Source of the DNA: Methylobacter tundripaludum SV96
GTDB lineage: Bacteria; Pseudomonadota; Gammaproteobacteria; Methylococcales; Methylomonadaceae
NCBI RefSeq assembly: GCF_000190755.2
Contig: NZ_JH109152.1
Span: 2,359,937-2,423,936 of the forward strand
DNA: 64,000 nucleotides
Direction of reading: 5' to 3'
In this document: in pieces, positions 1-9,322 of the stretch
Layout of the letters: every line of letters starts with the position of its first letter
Numbering within the stretch: position 1 is the first letter of the stretch
Program-made: the position numbers and the translations under genes
Notes under the pieces: model-generated
What the model saw: only the letters and a program-made list of their open reading frames with translations
Told to the model about the DNA's origin: nothing
The model's database searches: none

Positions 1-650
1 CTATCGTATTTCTGGTGCGCAAGGGCAATCCGCTGAAAATCAAGGATTGGGATGACATCGTCAAGCCGGGCGTCAGCATCGTGACCCCGAACCCGAAAAC
101 CTCCGGCGGCGCGCGCTGGAACTATTTGGGCGCTTGGGCCTATGCGCTTAAAGCGAACAACAACGATGAAGCGGCGGCTAAAGCCTTTGTCGGCAAGTTA
201 TTCAAAAACGCTGCGGTACTGGATACTGGGGCTCGCGGTTCCACCACGACCTTTATCGAACGGGAAATCGGCGATGTGTTGATTGCCTGGGAAAACGAAG
301 CCTACTTAGCCTTACGTGAATTCGGCGCGGACAAGTTTGAAATTGTCACGCCTTCATTGAGTATTTTGGCTGAGCCGCCAGTCGCTGTAGTTGAGGATGT
401 GACGCGTAAGCACGGCACTACCGAAGTAGCGACCGAATACCTGAAGTATTTATACAGCAAGGAAGGCCAGGAAATTATAGGCAAAAACTTTTATCGCCCA
501 ACCGATCCTGAAATAGCTGCCAAGTACGCCAAGCAATTCCAACCGTTGGAGCTGGTGAAAATCGATAAATTCGGCGGCTGGGATGCGGCGCAGAAAAAGC
601 ATTTTGCCGATGACGGTGTGTTTGACCAGATTTACGGACCGGGAAAATAA
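1..650 (+). CDS. sbp: Sulfate-binding protein, 3' part (5' end outside window)
   Basis: Periplasmic solute-binding protein of a sulfate/thiosulfate ABC importer; 215 residues are visible and the N-terminus lies upstream of the window. The reading frame is open from base 3, so the GTG at 15 is an internal codon, not the start. The segment FLVRKGNP, the block around [12 protein letters not shown] and the late motif FDQIYGPG recur almost unchanged in the next gene ([28 protein letters not shown]), so the two are tandem paralogues. The family captures tetrahedral oxyanions for CysT/CysW. A terminator-like hairpin follows, suggesting that this copy is a separate transcription unit from the second one. 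Confidence 0.93.
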   Translation, partial: IVFLVRKGNPLKIKDWDDIVKPGVSIVTPNPKTSGGARWNYLGAWAYALKANNNDEAAAKAFVGKLFKNAAVLDTGARGSTTTFIEREIGDVLIAWENEAYLALREFGADKFEIVTPSLSILAEPPVAVVEDVTRKHGTTEVATEYLKYLYSKEGQEIIGKNFYRPTDPEIAAKYAKQFQPLELVKIDKFGGWDAAQKKHFADDGVFDQIYGPGK

Positions 651-679
651 GTCGCTGATTGTTTATAGCGTGTAGAAAG

Positions 680-718
680 GCAGGGTGGGCAGGTTTTTTG
701 TCCGCCCTGCACTGTTTT
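680..718 (+). terminator. Terminator-like hairpin between the two sbp genes
   Basis: A GC-rich inverted repeat (680-710, arms beginning GCAGGG and ending CCCTGC with a T-rich loop) is followed by a T run at about 714-718, 30 bases after the first sbp stop. This fits a Rho-independent terminator. A similar hairpin, GTGGGC with a TTTTTT-containing loop, occurs at 19938-19967, so it may also belong to a repeat family. Confidence 0.6.
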
Positions 719-789
719 TGCAAAACTCCCTATCAGTATAGAGAGTGAGGCACAGCACAACATCGGGGTTTTTTCAAATGAGAGAAATT

Positions 790-1818
790 ATGCTTACTCA
801 TATTTTTAATGCGCGATTTATTCGCCATGCTCTTTATCCGCTGGGTTTACTTGCGCTACTTTTGGCTTTCAATGTGAGTGCTAAAGAATATACGCTACTG
901 AATGTTTCTTATGATGTTTCTCGTGAGTTATATCGAGACGTTAACGCCGCATTTGCCGATTACTGGCTAAAGGAAACCGGCGATAAAGTGACGATTCAGC
1001 AATCGCACGACGGTTCCACCAAGCAGGCCGCCGCTGTAATAGCCGGGCTGGAAGCGGATGTGGTGACGATGAATCAACAAACGGATGTCGACAAGCTGGC
1101 GTCCAAGGGCTTGGTTAGCAAGGACTGGCGTACCCGTTTCCCTGATAACAGCGCGCCTTACACGTCGACCACGGTATTTTTGGTACGCAAAGGCAACCCT
1201 AAAAATATCAAGGACTGGGACGATCTGGTTAAATCCGATAACGTCGTTATCCTGTCCAATCCTAAAACATCGGGCAATGCCCGTTACAGCTATTTGGCGG
1301 CATGGGGTTATGCCTTACGCAAATTGGGCAGTGAAGAAAAAGCGCAGGAATTTGTTACTCAACTGTTCAAGCATGTCCCGGTTTTGAGTACCGGAGGACG
1401 CGCAGCAACCAATGCCTTTATTCAGAACAATACCGGCGATGTGTTGCTAACGTTCGAAAACGAAGCCTTCTTGATTGCAAACGATCTGGGTGCGGACAAG
1501 TTTGATGTGGTTATACCTTCAACCAGTATAGAAGCCGATCATCCGGTCGCGATTATAGACCCGATCGTCAGTAAAAAAGGTAACGAAAAGGTTGCCGAAG
1601 CTTATCTTAACTTTCTCTGGACGGATGCCGGCCAGGAAATAATCGCCAAACATCATTATCGTCCGCGCAATCCTGAAATTCTTGCCCGTCACGCCGATGA
1701 ATTCGCCAAGCTGGAGCTGTTTTCAATTAATGACATCATCCCGGAGGGTTGGGCGGCCGCACAACGCATCCACTTTGCCGATGGAGGATTATTCGATCAA
1801 ATTTATAAAAAGGAATAA
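790..1818 (+). CDS. sbp: Sulfate ABC transporter substrate-binding protein
   Basis: Periplasmic sulfate-binding protein, 342 residues, normal for Sbp/CysP. I chose the ATG at 790, preceded by AGAGAAATT, over a GTG at 745 and an ATG at 778 because it places a clean signal peptide at the N-terminus: a basic start, a hydrophobic stretch (LGLLALLLAF) and a likely cleavage after NVSA. The mature protein opens with the family signature LLNVSYDVSRELY and carries the DGSTKQ and NPKTSG blocks of the anion site. It heads the cysTWA cluster, separated from cysT by about 200 bases that hold a terminator-like hairpin, as is common where binding protein is made in excess over permease. Confidence 0.95.
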   Translation: MLTHIFNARFIRHALYPLGLLALLLAFNVSAKEYTLLNVSYDVSRELYRDVNAAFADYWLKETGDKVTIQQSHDGSTKQAAAVIAGLEADVVTMNQQTDVDKLASKGLVSKDWRTRFPDNSAPYTSTTVFLVRKGNPKNIKDWDDLVKSDNVVILSNPKTSGNARYSYLAAWGYALRKLGSEEKAQEFVTQLFKHVPVLSTGGRAATNAFIQNNTGDVLLTFENEAFLIANDLGADKFDVVIPSTSIEADHPVAIIDPIVSKKGNEKVAEAYLNFLWTDAGQEIIAKHHYRPRNPEILARHADEFAKLELFSINDIIPEGWAAAQRIHFADGGLFDQIYKKE

Positions 1819-1891
1819 GTTGAGCAAGTTATCCAATCAACAAAAAGGTGGTTAAAGATAAAAAACCATTGATTGGATGGAATTACGATGA

Positions 1892-1933
1892 CCTGTTGGG
1901 GGATGGCACCCGACCAACAGGAATTAATTTTTT
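1892..1933 (+). promoter_or_regulatory. Attenuator-like hairpin in the sbp-cysT gap
   Basis: Arms CCTGTTGG and CCAACAGG with an inner GGG/CCC pair form a stem at 1892-1921, followed by a run of six T at 1928-1933. It looks like an intrinsic terminator within the operon. Inference: partial termination or a processing stop here would raise sbp transcript relative to the permease genes. The rest of the 1819-2022 gap contains no convincing gene. Confidence 0.5.
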
Positions 1934-2022
1934 GAGGGCAACAATGAAATCAACGTTATCTATTGTCGGTTTAGCGACACCGCCGCTTTCACAAAGCAAT
2001 CAATCACCCGTGGAGAGCGGCA

Positions 2023-2850
2023 ATGTCACGAAGTAGTATTATGCCGGGTTTTCGTCCGACGATCGGTTTCACCCTGATCTATTTGAGCCTGATCGTTTTA
2101 ATTCCGCTAAGCACCCTGGTGTTTCAAAGTTTTCAGCTGAATTGGGACGATTACGTCCATATCATAACCAACAAGCGCGTGCTGTCGTCGTTTCGGGTCA
2201 GTTTTTCCACCGCGCTGGTGGCCGCTTTGATTGCCGGATTCTTCGGCTTTATTGTCGCTTGGGTGCTGGTGCGCTATTCATTTTTCGGCAAACAATTTTT
2301 TCATGCCTTGATCGATTTTCCTTTTGCCCTGCCGACAGCCGTTGCCGGTATCGTCTTGGCAACTATTTTCCAGCCGAGCGGATTTCTGGGTAAATTACTG
2401 ATTGATACCTTTGGCGTACAGGTGGCGTTTAAACCGCTGGGTATCGTGATGGCGCTGATTTTTATCAGCATCCCGTTCGTCGTGCGTACCGTCGAACCGG
2501 TACTGCTGGAATTCGAAACTTCGATGGAAGAAGCCGCATCAAGTCTGGGCGCTACGCGCTGGCAAGTGTTCAGCAAAGTCATTTTCCCGAACGTCCTCCC
2601 CGCTTTGCTGACCGGTTTCGCGCTGGCTTTTGCCAGAGGCGTGGGCGAATACGGCTCAGTCATCTTTATTGCCGGCAATATTCCTTATGTATCGGAAATT
2701 GTGCCGCTGTTGATTGTGACCAAGCTGGAACAGTTCGACATAGAAGGCGCCACGGCTATCGCCCTGACCATGCTGGTGATCTCTTTCGTGCTGCTGCTGT
2801 TGATTAATTTGCTGCAATTTTGGGTGCGTAAGCGCTCCGGACAATTATGA
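2023..2850 (+). CDS. cysT: Sulfate ABC transporter permease CysT (CysU)
   Basis: Inner-membrane permease subunit of the sulfate/thiosulfate importer, 275 residues, about six membrane segments. It begins with a hydrophobic helix ([17 protein letters not shown]). The cytoplasmic EAA loop that docks on the ATPase is visible as [15 protein letters not shown] (around residues 167-181), followed by the usual G-x-x-x-x-x-x-x-P region (FPNVLPAL). The ATG is preceded by GGAGAG at good spacing. cysW follows after 13 bases and cysA after that, so the three form one unit. CysT and CysW are expected to form the heterodimeric membrane pore. Confidence 0.95.
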   Translation: MSRSSIMPGFRPTIGFTLIYLSLIVLIPLSTLVFQSFQLNWDDYVHIITNKRVLSSFRVSFSTALVAALIAGFFGFIVAWVLVRYSFFGKQFFHALIDFPFALPTAVAGIVLATIFQPSGFLGKLLIDTFGVQVAFKPLGIVMALIFISIPFVVRTVEPVLLEFETSMEEAASSLGATRWQVFSKVIFPNVLPALLTGFALAFARGVGEYGSVIFIAGNIPYVSEIVPLLIVTKLEQFDIEGATAIALTMLVISFVLLLLINLLQFWVRKRSGQL

Positions 2851-2863
2851 GGAAGATTCGACT

Positions 2864-3730
2864 ATGAGCGCTGTTACCCAACCCATGAACCCGGCCAAAT
2901 TGGTCGCGCGTCAACAACTGGCCTTGCAAGATGCGGATTGGGTCAGATGGAGCTTGATTGCAATTGCGGTAAGCTTTATCGGCCTGTTTATCTGCCTGCC
3001 TCTGGGCCTGGTGATTGTTAAAGCCTTATCCAAAGGCGTCGAGGCCTATTGGGCGGCATTATCTGAGCCCGACACGCTGGCCGCTATCAGGTTGACCTTA
3101 TTGACCGCATTGATCACCGTGCCGTTGAACACGGTATTCGGCGTTGCCGCCGCCTGGGCAATTACCCGTTTTGAATTTAAAGGCAAAAGTCTGTTGACCA
3201 CCTTGATCGACCTGCCGTTTTCAGTGTCGCCGGTTATTTCGGGATTGATTTTCGTGCTGTTGTTCGGCGCGGAGGGCTGGTTTGGCGACTGGCTGATAGC
3301 GCATGATGTAAAAATCATCTTTGCCGCCTCCGGCATTATTCTGGCTACCGTATTTATTACCTTTCCTTTCGTGGCGCGGCAGTTGATTCCGTTGATGCAG
3401 GAAATGGGCAGTCAGGAAGAAGAAGCGGCGCTGTCATTAGGCGCAAGCGGCTGGAAGACTTTTTGCGCGGTGACCCTGCCCAACATTAAATGGGCATTGC
3501 TGTACGGCGTGTTGCTGTGTAACGCCAGAGCGATGGGGGAATTCGGCGCGGTTTCCGTGGTTTCCGGTCATATCCGGGGCTTGACCAATACCCTGCCGCT
3601 GCATGTCGAAGTCAATTATAACGAATACAACATAGTCGGCGCCTTTGCCGGTGCTTCAATTCTGGCCGGATTGGCGGTTGTGACGTTGGTTTTAAAAACG
3701 GTTTTGGAATGGCAGCAAGCCAAACGATGA
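2864..3730 (+). CDS. cysW: Sulfate ABC transporter permease CysW
   Basis: Second permease subunit of the sulfate importer, 288 residues, slightly longer than CysT because of a hydrophilic N-terminal extension of about 30 residues. The EAA-type loop reads [16 protein letters not shown], followed by LPNIKWAL, and the late motif [15 protein letters not shown] is typical of CysW. GAGG lies ahead of the ATG. It pairs with CysT in the inner membrane and is energised by CysA, encoded 31 bases downstream. Nothing in it looks damaged. Confidence 0.95.
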   Translation: MSAVTQPMNPAKLVARQQLALQDADWVRWSLIAIAVSFIGLFICLPLGLVIVKALSKGVEAYWAALSEPDTLAAIRLTLLTALITVPLNTVFGVAAAWAITRFEFKGKSLLTTLIDLPFSVSPVISGLIFVLLFGAEGWFGDWLIAHDVKIIFAASGIILATVFITFPFVARQLIPLMQEMGSQEEEAALSLGASGWKTFCAVTLPNIKWALLYGVLLCNARAMGEFGAVSVVSGHIRGLTNTLPLHVEVNYNEYNIVGAFAGASILAGLAVVTLVLKTVLEWQQAKR

Positions 3731-3761
3731 CCACAATGATTTTATTTTTGAGATTCCCACT

Positions 3762-4805
3762 ATGAGCATTTTACTTTCCAATATCAGTAAAAATTTTGGT
3801 ACGTTTGCCGCACTGGATCATATTAATCTGGAAATCCCGGAAGGCGAGCTGGTGGCCTTATTAGGGCCTTCCGGTTGCGGAAAAACCACGCTGTTACGCA
3901 TCATTGCCGGTCTTGAAAGCGCCGATCAGGGGCGGGTATTAATCAGCGGCCAGGACCGGACCGATCATGATGTCAGCCAGCGCGGCATCGGTTTTGTGTT
4001 CCAGCATTACGCATTGTTCCGGCACATGACGGTGTTCGAGAACGTGGCGTTCGGCTTAAGAGTCAAGCCCCGCCGCGACCGGCCCAGCAACGATGTCATC
4101 ACTAAAAAAGTCCATGCGTTGCTGGAGTTGGTGCAACTCGACTGGCTGCATGACCGTTACCCCGATCAACTGTCCGGCGGCCAGCGGCAGCGTATCGCCT
4201 TGGCTCGCGCCCTGGCCGTGGAGCCGGCGGTGTTATTGCTGGATGAGCCGTTCGGTGCGCTGGACGCCAGTGTGCGCAAGGATTTGCGGCAATGGCTGCG
4301 CAACTTGCATCACGACCTGAACGTCACCAGCATTTTTGTCACCCATGATCAGGAAGAAGCCATGGAAGTCGCCAGCCAGGTTGTGGTGCTTAATCACGGG
4401 CGCATCGAACAACAAGGCTCGCCCAGCGATATTTATGATCATCCTGCCAACGCTTTCGTGTCCCGCTTTATCGGGCAGACCAATATTTTTGACATGGAAG
4501 ATCAAGATACCGATTGGCTGCAAACGGCTGGATTGTCCACTGCGCACCAGAAAGGCAAGATTGTGCATGTACGCCCTCATGATATTGTTATTGAAAAATC
4601 GTCAGCCAATAGCGATGCCTTTGTAACCTTGAAAGACTGGCAGCATTTGGGCGCGCTGATCCGTATTGAACTGGTCAAGACCGGCGCCAACGGTCCGGCT
4701 GCAAGTGTTTATGCAGAAATGCCTAATGACCAGTTCAAGCGCTTGCACCTGAATAAAGGCGACAAAGTTGATTTGCGGATACGCCATGCGCATTGGTTTC
4801 ATTGA
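3762..4805 (+). CDS. cysA: Sulfate/thiosulfate ABC transporter ATPase CysA
   Basis: Cytoplasmic ATPase of the sulfate importer, 347 residues. Order of motifs: Walker [10 protein letters not shown] (near residue 35), Q-loop [11 protein letters not shown] signature LSGGQRQR, Walker [12 protein letters not shown], and the switch histidine in VTHDQEEA. After about residue 235 comes the regulatory TOBE-like C-terminal domain typical of CysA/MalK-type ATPases ([10 protein letters not shown]). It closes the cysTWA cluster. About 740 bases of repeat-rich DNA separate it from the regulator gene. Confidence 0.96.
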   Translation: MSILLSNISKNFGTFAALDHINLEIPEGELVALLGPSGCGKTTLLRIIAGLESADQGRVLISGQDRTDHDVSQRGIGFVFQHYALFRHMTVFENVAFGLRVKPRRDRPSNDVITKKVHALLELVQLDWLHDRYPDQLSGGQRQRIALARALAVEPAVLLLDEPFGALDASVRKDLRQWLRNLHHDLNVTSIFVTHDQEEAMEVASQVVVLNHGRIEQQGSPSDIYDHPANAFVSRFIGQTNIFDMEDQDTDWLQTAGLSTAHQKGKIVHVRPHDIVIEKSSANSDAFVTLKDWQHLGALIRIELVKTGANGPAASVYAEMPNDQFKRLHLNKGDKVDLRIRHAHWFH

Positions 4806-4920
4806 TTGTTAGATCAAAAAACAAAAGCCGGAGCACGGCACGCCCTACGCTAAGTAATGTGCGCGCACCACAGACAATTAATGTTGCTTTATGTCAAAGC
4901 AAATAACACTATTTGTGCTG

Positions 4921-5175
4921 GTTCCCAAGCTGGAGCTGTCGTCGTTAACATAAGTATTGAAAAGCACGTCATCCCGGCAGGGATTCATGTCAGGCTATCC
5001 TGCCTGACACCCTTTGGGTTAATGCAAATCCGTTCCAGACGGATTTGTGCCGGGATCCAGGCTACATGGACGTACACAGCTCGCCATCCATGGCACTGGA
5101 TACCCGCTTCCCGGCGGGTATGACGCGTTACTTAGATACTTGTGTATAACGACGAGAGCTGGAGCTCGGAAACCA
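4921..5175. repeat. Composite inverted-repeat element (MITE-like)
   Basis: Nested inverted repeats. The outer arms carry AGCTGGAGCT and CGTCGTTA...AAGTAT (about 4921-4958) mirrored by ATACTTGTGTATAACGACG and AGAGCTGGAGCTC (about 5137-5166). The inner arms are CGTCATCCCGGCAGGGATT and a TTCCCGGCGGGTATGACG counterpart. Related inner arms occur at 37117-37318 and half of one at 51374-51400. No ORF here looks real. The layout suggests that one small element inserted into another. Confidence 0.7.
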
Positions 5176-5198
5176 GTGTAAGGAAGTTGCTGATAGCT

Positions 5199-5242
5199 GG
5201 AGTGCGGGCTTCGCCTGCAAGCGCAAGCAAAGCTTGCACTCC
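5199..5242. repeat. Hairpin repeat with GGAGTGC/GCACTCC ends
   Basis: A palindromic unit of about 44 bases with arms GGAGTGC...CTGCAAGCGCAAG...GCACTCC. The same unit in the other orientation is at about 40011-40054, and a partial copy is at about 6690-6715. The remainder of the gap up to 5542 holds no gene that I can support; a leader for the regulator gene probably lies in the last 100 bases. Confidence 0.65.
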
Positions 5243-5542
5243 CGTTGCAATAAGTCGCGTAACGATGGATAGAGGTTTGCGCAGGAGCGAAGACGACTCC
5301 GTCATTCTTACCGAATAACGGAGTTCCGCAGGCACGTGTGTACAAAGATGAGCGCGCTACGCCACGAATCGGTGTCAGGCGAATAACACAGTTACACGAC
5401 GTAGCGTGAACTACGGGCTTTTTACACCCCTAAAAATTTCGTACCCTTCGTGTCTTCGTGGTTTTATGCTTTAATTTAAAGCCTATGGGGAGTCGTGCCG
5501 CCCCACACTACTTGATATTTTAGACAAGGAACATCCCCAAAA

Positions 5543-6445
5543 ATGAATTTAAGCCAAATTGAACTGCTCCGCGTTCTCCAGGAAAATGATTTCAGCCTTT
5601 CCAAAGCGGCGGAAAAAATGCACATCGTGCAATCGGCGGTCAGTCGGCAATTGCAGCTTTTTGAAGCCGAGCTGGGTTCGCCTATCTACGAACGGCAGGG
5701 CAAAAAACTGATAGGCTTGACCTCCTTGGGGCTGCGCATCATGGAGGAAGTCGCAACCATTAACCTGGCCAAAAACAATATCCAAACCATAGCCGCCGAC
5801 TATATCGACAGCAACCAAGGCGTTCTGCATATTGCCACCACGCATACCCAGGCCAAGTATTTTTTGCCGAAACCTATCCTGCGTTTCAGGGAAAAATATC
5901 CGGGCGTCAGGATTTATATGATTGAAGCATCGCCCGAGCAGCTGATTAATAAACTGCACACCCGGAAAGCCGATATTGCCATCTGCACCGAGAAAGTCGG
6001 TGAAGATACCGACTTGATCGTCAAGCCCTGCTATGAATGGCATCATGCGGTGGTGGTGCCAAAAAGTCATCCGCTGAGCGAGGGTGAAATTTCTCTTAAG
6101 CGACTCGCTTCTTATCCGATACTCACCTACAGCTTCGGTTTTACCGGGCGCTCAAATATCGAGACCGCATTTAAAAACACCGACATGGAACTGGATATTA
6201 TCCTGGCCGCCGCCGATACCGACGTGATCAAGACTTATGTCCGTCTGGGGATGGGAGTCGGCATTATTGCTGGTATGGCGTATGACCCGGCAATGGATCA
6301 AGATCTGGTTGCACGGGATTTATCGCATCTTATTCCCAGTTCAAAAACCAAGATCGCCTATTTAAAGAACAACTACCTCCCTTTATACACGCAGCACTTT
6401 ATCGACGAGTTGCTGGTTGCGGCTAAAGAGCTTGATCTCCACTAA
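5543..6445 (+). CDS. LysR-family regulator, CysB/Cbl type
   Basis: Cytoplasmic LysR-type transcription factor, 300 residues (CysB is about 324). The winged helix-turn-helix occupies residues 1-60, with LSKAAEKMHIVQSAVSRQ as the DNA-recognition part. The CysB-specific continuation is seen in YERQGKKLIGLTSLG and in THTQAKYFLPKPILRF, which begins the effector domain. CysB-like proteins sense O-acetylserine, sulfate or related signals and activate sulfur assimilation genes. Its position next to sbp-cysTWA, same strand, supports control of that operon. Start context AAGGAACATCCCCAAAAATG. Whether it is CysB proper or Cbl cannot be settled from sequence reading alone. Confidence 0.9.
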   Translation: MNLSQIELLRVLQENDFSLSKAAEKMHIVQSAVSRQLQLFEAELGSPIYERQGKKLIGLTSLGLRIMEEVATINLAKNNIQTIAADYIDSNQGVLHIATTHTQAKYFLPKPILRFREKYPGVRIYMIEASPEQLINKLHTRKADIAICTEKVGEDTDLIVKPCYEWHHAVVVPKSHPLSEGEISLKRLASYPILTYSFGFTGRSNIETAFKNTDMELDIILAAADTDVIKTYVRLGMGVGIIAGMAYDPAMDQDLVARDLSHLIPSSKTKIAYLKNNYLPLYTQHFIDELLVAAKELDLH

Positions 6446-6519
6446 GTAGCGAAGTACGCTTCAGCTTGGGGTCCCAGATTGCCGCATTCCCACGCGTTGC
6501 GTGGGAATGCGGTTAGTGC

Positions 6520-6636
6520 GCTAGTTCCCAAGCTCCAGCTTGGGAATTCGGTGTGGGAAGCTCCAGCTTCCCGTCTCGCGAAGCTGGAGCTTCGTCATCT
6601 GGGTTCCCCAGCTGGAGCTTGGGAACCAGCGTAAAG
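6520..6636. repeat. AGCTGGAGCT hairpin array, copy 1
   Basis: Four consecutive small hairpins built on AGCTCCAGCT/AGCTGGAGCT: TTCCCAAGCT-CC-AGCTTGGGAA, GGAAGCTCCAGCTTCC, CGAAGCTGGAGCTTCG and CCAGCTGGAGCTTGG. Near-identical arrays sit at 34746-34862 and, in the opposite orientation, at 52131-52246; partial ones are at 39950-40000 and within 4921-5175. An adjacent palindrome, TTCCCACGCGTTGCGTGGGAA (6484-6506), belongs to a second repeat family seen across the window. Confidence 0.8.
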
Positions 6637-6775
6637 CTTAACTTAATGGCAGTGACGCAGCGCGTGGGAACGAGATAAATACCTCGCATAACTTGCAGGC
6701 AAAAGCCTGCACTCCAGCCTTAAGTTGATGCGTATGACCAGAAAATCCAACCCGCCATCCGATCAAGGAAACTCC

Positions 6776-8131
6776 ATGGAACGTCCGCAACCCGTAAGCT
6801 TCGGTGAAGCTTTCCGCTTCTGGCTCAAACTCGGCTTCATCAGCTTCGGCGGCCCAGCCGGGCAAATCGCCATCATGCACCAGGAATTGGTCGAGCGGCG
6901 GCGCTGGATTTCGGAAAGGCGTTTTCTGCATGCGCTGAATTACTGCATGCTATTGCCGGGGCCTGAAGCGCAGCAACTCGCGGTATATCTCGGTTGGCTG
7001 ATGCACCGCACCTGGGGCGGGGTGGTCGCAGGACTGTTGTTTATCCTGCCGTCGCTATTCCTGTTGATGCTGCTAAGCTGGATTTACCTGAGCTTTGGCC
7101 AGGTTCCGGCGGTGGCCGGTGTGCTTTACGGCATCAAACCCGCCGTCACCGCCATCGTGCTGTTCGCGGCGTACCGCATCGGCTCGCGGGCTTTAAAAAA
7201 TGGCGTATTGTGGATTTTGGCGGCGCTGGCCTTTGTCGCCATCTTCGCATTGCATGCGCCGTTCCCGTTGATCGTACTGATCGCGGCCTGCCTCGGAGCC
7301 ATTGGCGGACGCATCGCTCCTGACAAATTCGCCGTGGGCGGCGGGCATGGTGCGGTCAAACAAAGCTACGGCCCGGCGTTGATCGATGACGACACGCCGA
7401 CGCCGGATCATGCCCGGTTCCGTTGGACGCACCTGCTTAAAATCGTAGCGGCAGGATTGGTTTTGTGGGGTGGCGTGATCGGGTTCTTGTACGGACAATA
7501 CGGCTGGAACGGTGCGCTGACGCAAATGGGCTGGTTTTTCACCAAGGCGGCCCTGCTGACTTTCGGCGGCGCTTATGCGGTCTTGCCTTATGTGTATCAG
7601 GGTGCAGTGGAGCATTATCATTGGCTGAGCGCCACGCAAATGATCGACGGCTTGGCGCTGGGCGAAACCACGCCCGGCCCGCTGATCATGATCGTCACCT
7701 TCGTCGGCTTTCTGGGCGGCTGGAGCCAGTTGCCGCTCGGCCCGGATGCGTTATTGATGGCCGGTGTGGTCGCGGCGGTCGTAGTCACTTATTTCACTTT
7801 TCTGCCCAGTTTTTTATTTATCCTGGCTGGCGGCCCGTTGGTGGAATCGACGCACGGCAATTTAAAATTCACCGCGCCGCTGTCGGCAATTACCGCCGCC
7901 GTGGTGGGCGTGATTCTCAATCTTGCGGTATTTTTTGCATGGCATGTGTTCTGGCCGCAAGGCTTCGAAGGTCGTTTCGACGGCATTGCCGTGCTGATCG
8001 GGGCGGGGGCTTTGCTGTCGCTGTTCCGTTACAAGGTTGGGGTTATTCCGGTCATCGCCGCTTGCGGCGTAGCCGGGCTTTTATTTACTTTCATCAAAGG
8101 CTGGCTAGCCCAGCAGGGATTTATTGTATGA
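6776..8131 (+). CDS. chrA: Chromate transporter ChrA, two-domain form
   Basis: Inner-membrane chromate efflux protein of the CHR superfamily, 451 residues, the long form with two homologous CHR halves. The first half opens with FWLKLGFISFGGPAGQIA and includes LPGPEAQQLA. The second half, after about residue 250, repeats the pattern in TKAALLTFGGAYAVLP and ALGETTPGPLIMIVTF. I chose the ATG at 6776 because AAGGAA lies at proper spacing, rather than the upstream TTG/ATG triplets at 6725-6734. The stop overlaps the start of the DUF1259 gene (ATGA). Chromate enters cells through sulfate permeases, so the position beside cysTWA makes sense. Confidence 0.93.
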   Translation: MERPQPVSFGEAFRFWLKLGFISFGGPAGQIAIMHQELVERRRWISERRFLHALNYCMLLPGPEAQQLAVYLGWLMHRTWGGVVAGLLFILPSLFLLMLLSWIYLSFGQVPAVAGVLYGIKPAVTAIVLFAAYRIGSRALKNGVLWILAALAFVAIFALHAPFPLIVLIAACLGAIGGRIAPDKFAVGGGHGAVKQSYGPALIDDDTPTPDHARFRWTHLLKIVAAGLVLWGGVIGFLYGQYGWNGALTQMGWFFTKAALLTFGGAYAVLPYVYQGAVEHYHWLSATQMIDGLALGETTPGPLIMIVTFVGFLGGWSQLPLGPDALLMAGVVAAVVVTYFTFLPSFLFILAGGPLVESTHGNLKFTAPLSAITAAVVGVILNLAVFFAWHVFWPQGFEGRFDGIAVLIGAGALLSLFRYKVGVIPVIAACGVAGLLFTFIKGWLAQQGFIV

Positions 8132-9051
8132 ACAAAGTTCGTCAATCTCAGGTTTTAGCGCTGTTGCTGGCATCCCTGCTGGGTGGTGTGGCCGTCGCTC
8201 AGGAGCAAAGTGAGCATACAGCGACTCTGGATAATACGGCCAGGATAGAGCAGTTGACAGGCGCCAAAGGCAAGCTCGATAGCGCCGAGAATGTCTTCAA
8301 AGTCACCGTTCCGCGCGGCGATCTCAGTGTCACTGTGGCCGGGGTCAAAATGACCCCGGCTATGGGGCTCACATCCTGGGCTGCATTTACCCCGGCCGGC
8401 GATAAGACCATGGTCATGGGCGACATGGTATTGCAGGAAGACCAGGTCAATCCTGTGATGAGCACGGCGCTGGAAAACGGCATCGAGGTCACCGCGCTGC
8501 ACAACCATTTCCTGTGGGATACGCCGAAAGTCATGTTCATGCACATCGGCGGCTCGGGCGATGCGGAAAGTCTGGCAACGGGCATTGGCAAGGTCTTTGC
8601 CAAAATCAAGGAAACCAGCGGCGGCAAGGCCCAAAAACGCACAACGTTCGACGCAGGTAAGACCTCGCTTGATCCCAAGCCCATCGAAGCTATCATTGGC
8701 GCGTCCGTGGAAAAGACCGGCGAAGTGTATAAGGTGACCCTCGGTCGAACCACGCAGATGGACGGCCATGAGGTGGGCAAGACCATGGGCGTGAATACCT
8801 GGGCGGTATTTGCAGGCAGCAATGACAAGGCGATTGTCGAAGGCGACTTTGCGATGCTGGAATCCGAATTGCAGGGCGTGCTGAAAGCCTTACGCGGAGC
8901 GGGTATCGCCATCACTTCGATCCATAACCACATGGTCGGCGAGTCGCCGAGAATCGTTTTCCTGCACTACTGGGGCGCAGGCACCGTAAGCGATCTGGCC
9001 AAAGCTATCAAAGCCGCGTTGGATACACAATCCGAAAATCTAAAAGGATAG
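8128..9051 (+). CDS. DUF1259-type exported protein, two repeats
   Basis: Exported protein of 307 residues, translationally coupled to chrA by a 4-base overlap. A signal peptide is visible at residues 1-23 (LLLASLLGGVAVAQ). The mature part holds two copies of one domain, each ending in a histidine block: ALHNHFLWDTPKVMFMH and SIHNHMVGESPRIVFLH. These correspond to DUF1259 (LppY/LpqO-type) repeats. The biochemical role is unknown to me. The paired HNH-rich blocks could bind metal or oxyanion, and the coupling to chrA suggests a part in chromate resistance; both points are inference. The frame is open upstream through chrA, but that extension is a shadow. Confidence 0.85.
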   Translation: MNKVRQSQVLALLLASLLGGVAVAQEQSEHTATLDNTARIEQLTGAKGKLDSAENVFKVTVPRGDLSVTVAGVKMTPAMGLTSWAAFTPAGDKTMVMGDMVLQEDQVNPVMSTALENGIEVTALHNHFLWDTPKVMFMHIGGSGDAESLATGIGKVFAKIKETSGGKAQKRTTFDAGKTSLDPKPIEAIIGASVEKTGEVYKVTLGRTTQMDGHEVGKTMGVNTWAVFAGSNDKAIVEGDFAMLESELQGVLKALRGAGIAITSIHNHMVGESPRIVFLHYWGAGTVSDLAKAIKAALDTQSENLKG

Positions 9052-9072
9052 ATCGACAGTATTAGTACTGTA

Positions 9073-9097
9073 GTTGGGCGCGCTTTTTATGCCCAAC
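9073..9097 (+). terminator. Hairpin after the chrA operon
   Basis: GTTGGGC and GCCCAAC arms with a loop containing CTTTTT, 22 bases after the DUF1259 stop. It may end the chrA transcript, but no T run follows the stem. The rest of 9052-9322 holds no intact gene. A short stretch at 9108-9135 resembles 10148-10176 (both around CGGATTTC-CCATCA) and looks like relic sequence. Confidence 0.35.
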
Positions 9098-9322
9098 ATT
9101 GCGATATTTCGATATGGCGGCGGATTTCCCCATCACCGTATGCCGAAATGTTGGGTAACGAAAAGATGTTGCCCAACCCGACTTATTGTGAATGTGCTGT
9201 GTTGCCTTAAGCGGTAGCGCACCCAATATTCAAAACGCATTAAGCCAATGTCACATCAATATGTTTCCCCAGCGCCTTGACCGCTGCCTACAATTGATCC
9301 GGCCATGGCGTCATGTCCAAAA

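Noticed and set aside
1848-2036. 62-codon open frame between sbp and cysT
   Set aside because: It spans the terminator-like hairpin, lacks a ribosome site and any domain, and overlaps the cysT start in another frame.
6520-6636. CRISPR-like regular repeats
   Set aside because: Units are adjacent palindromes without unique spacers, and no cas gene is present.
7465-8127. Long upstream extension of the DUF1259 frame inside chrA
   Set aside because: Reads Arg-rich low-complexity protein in a shadow frame of chrA; the signal peptide at 8128 marks the real start.
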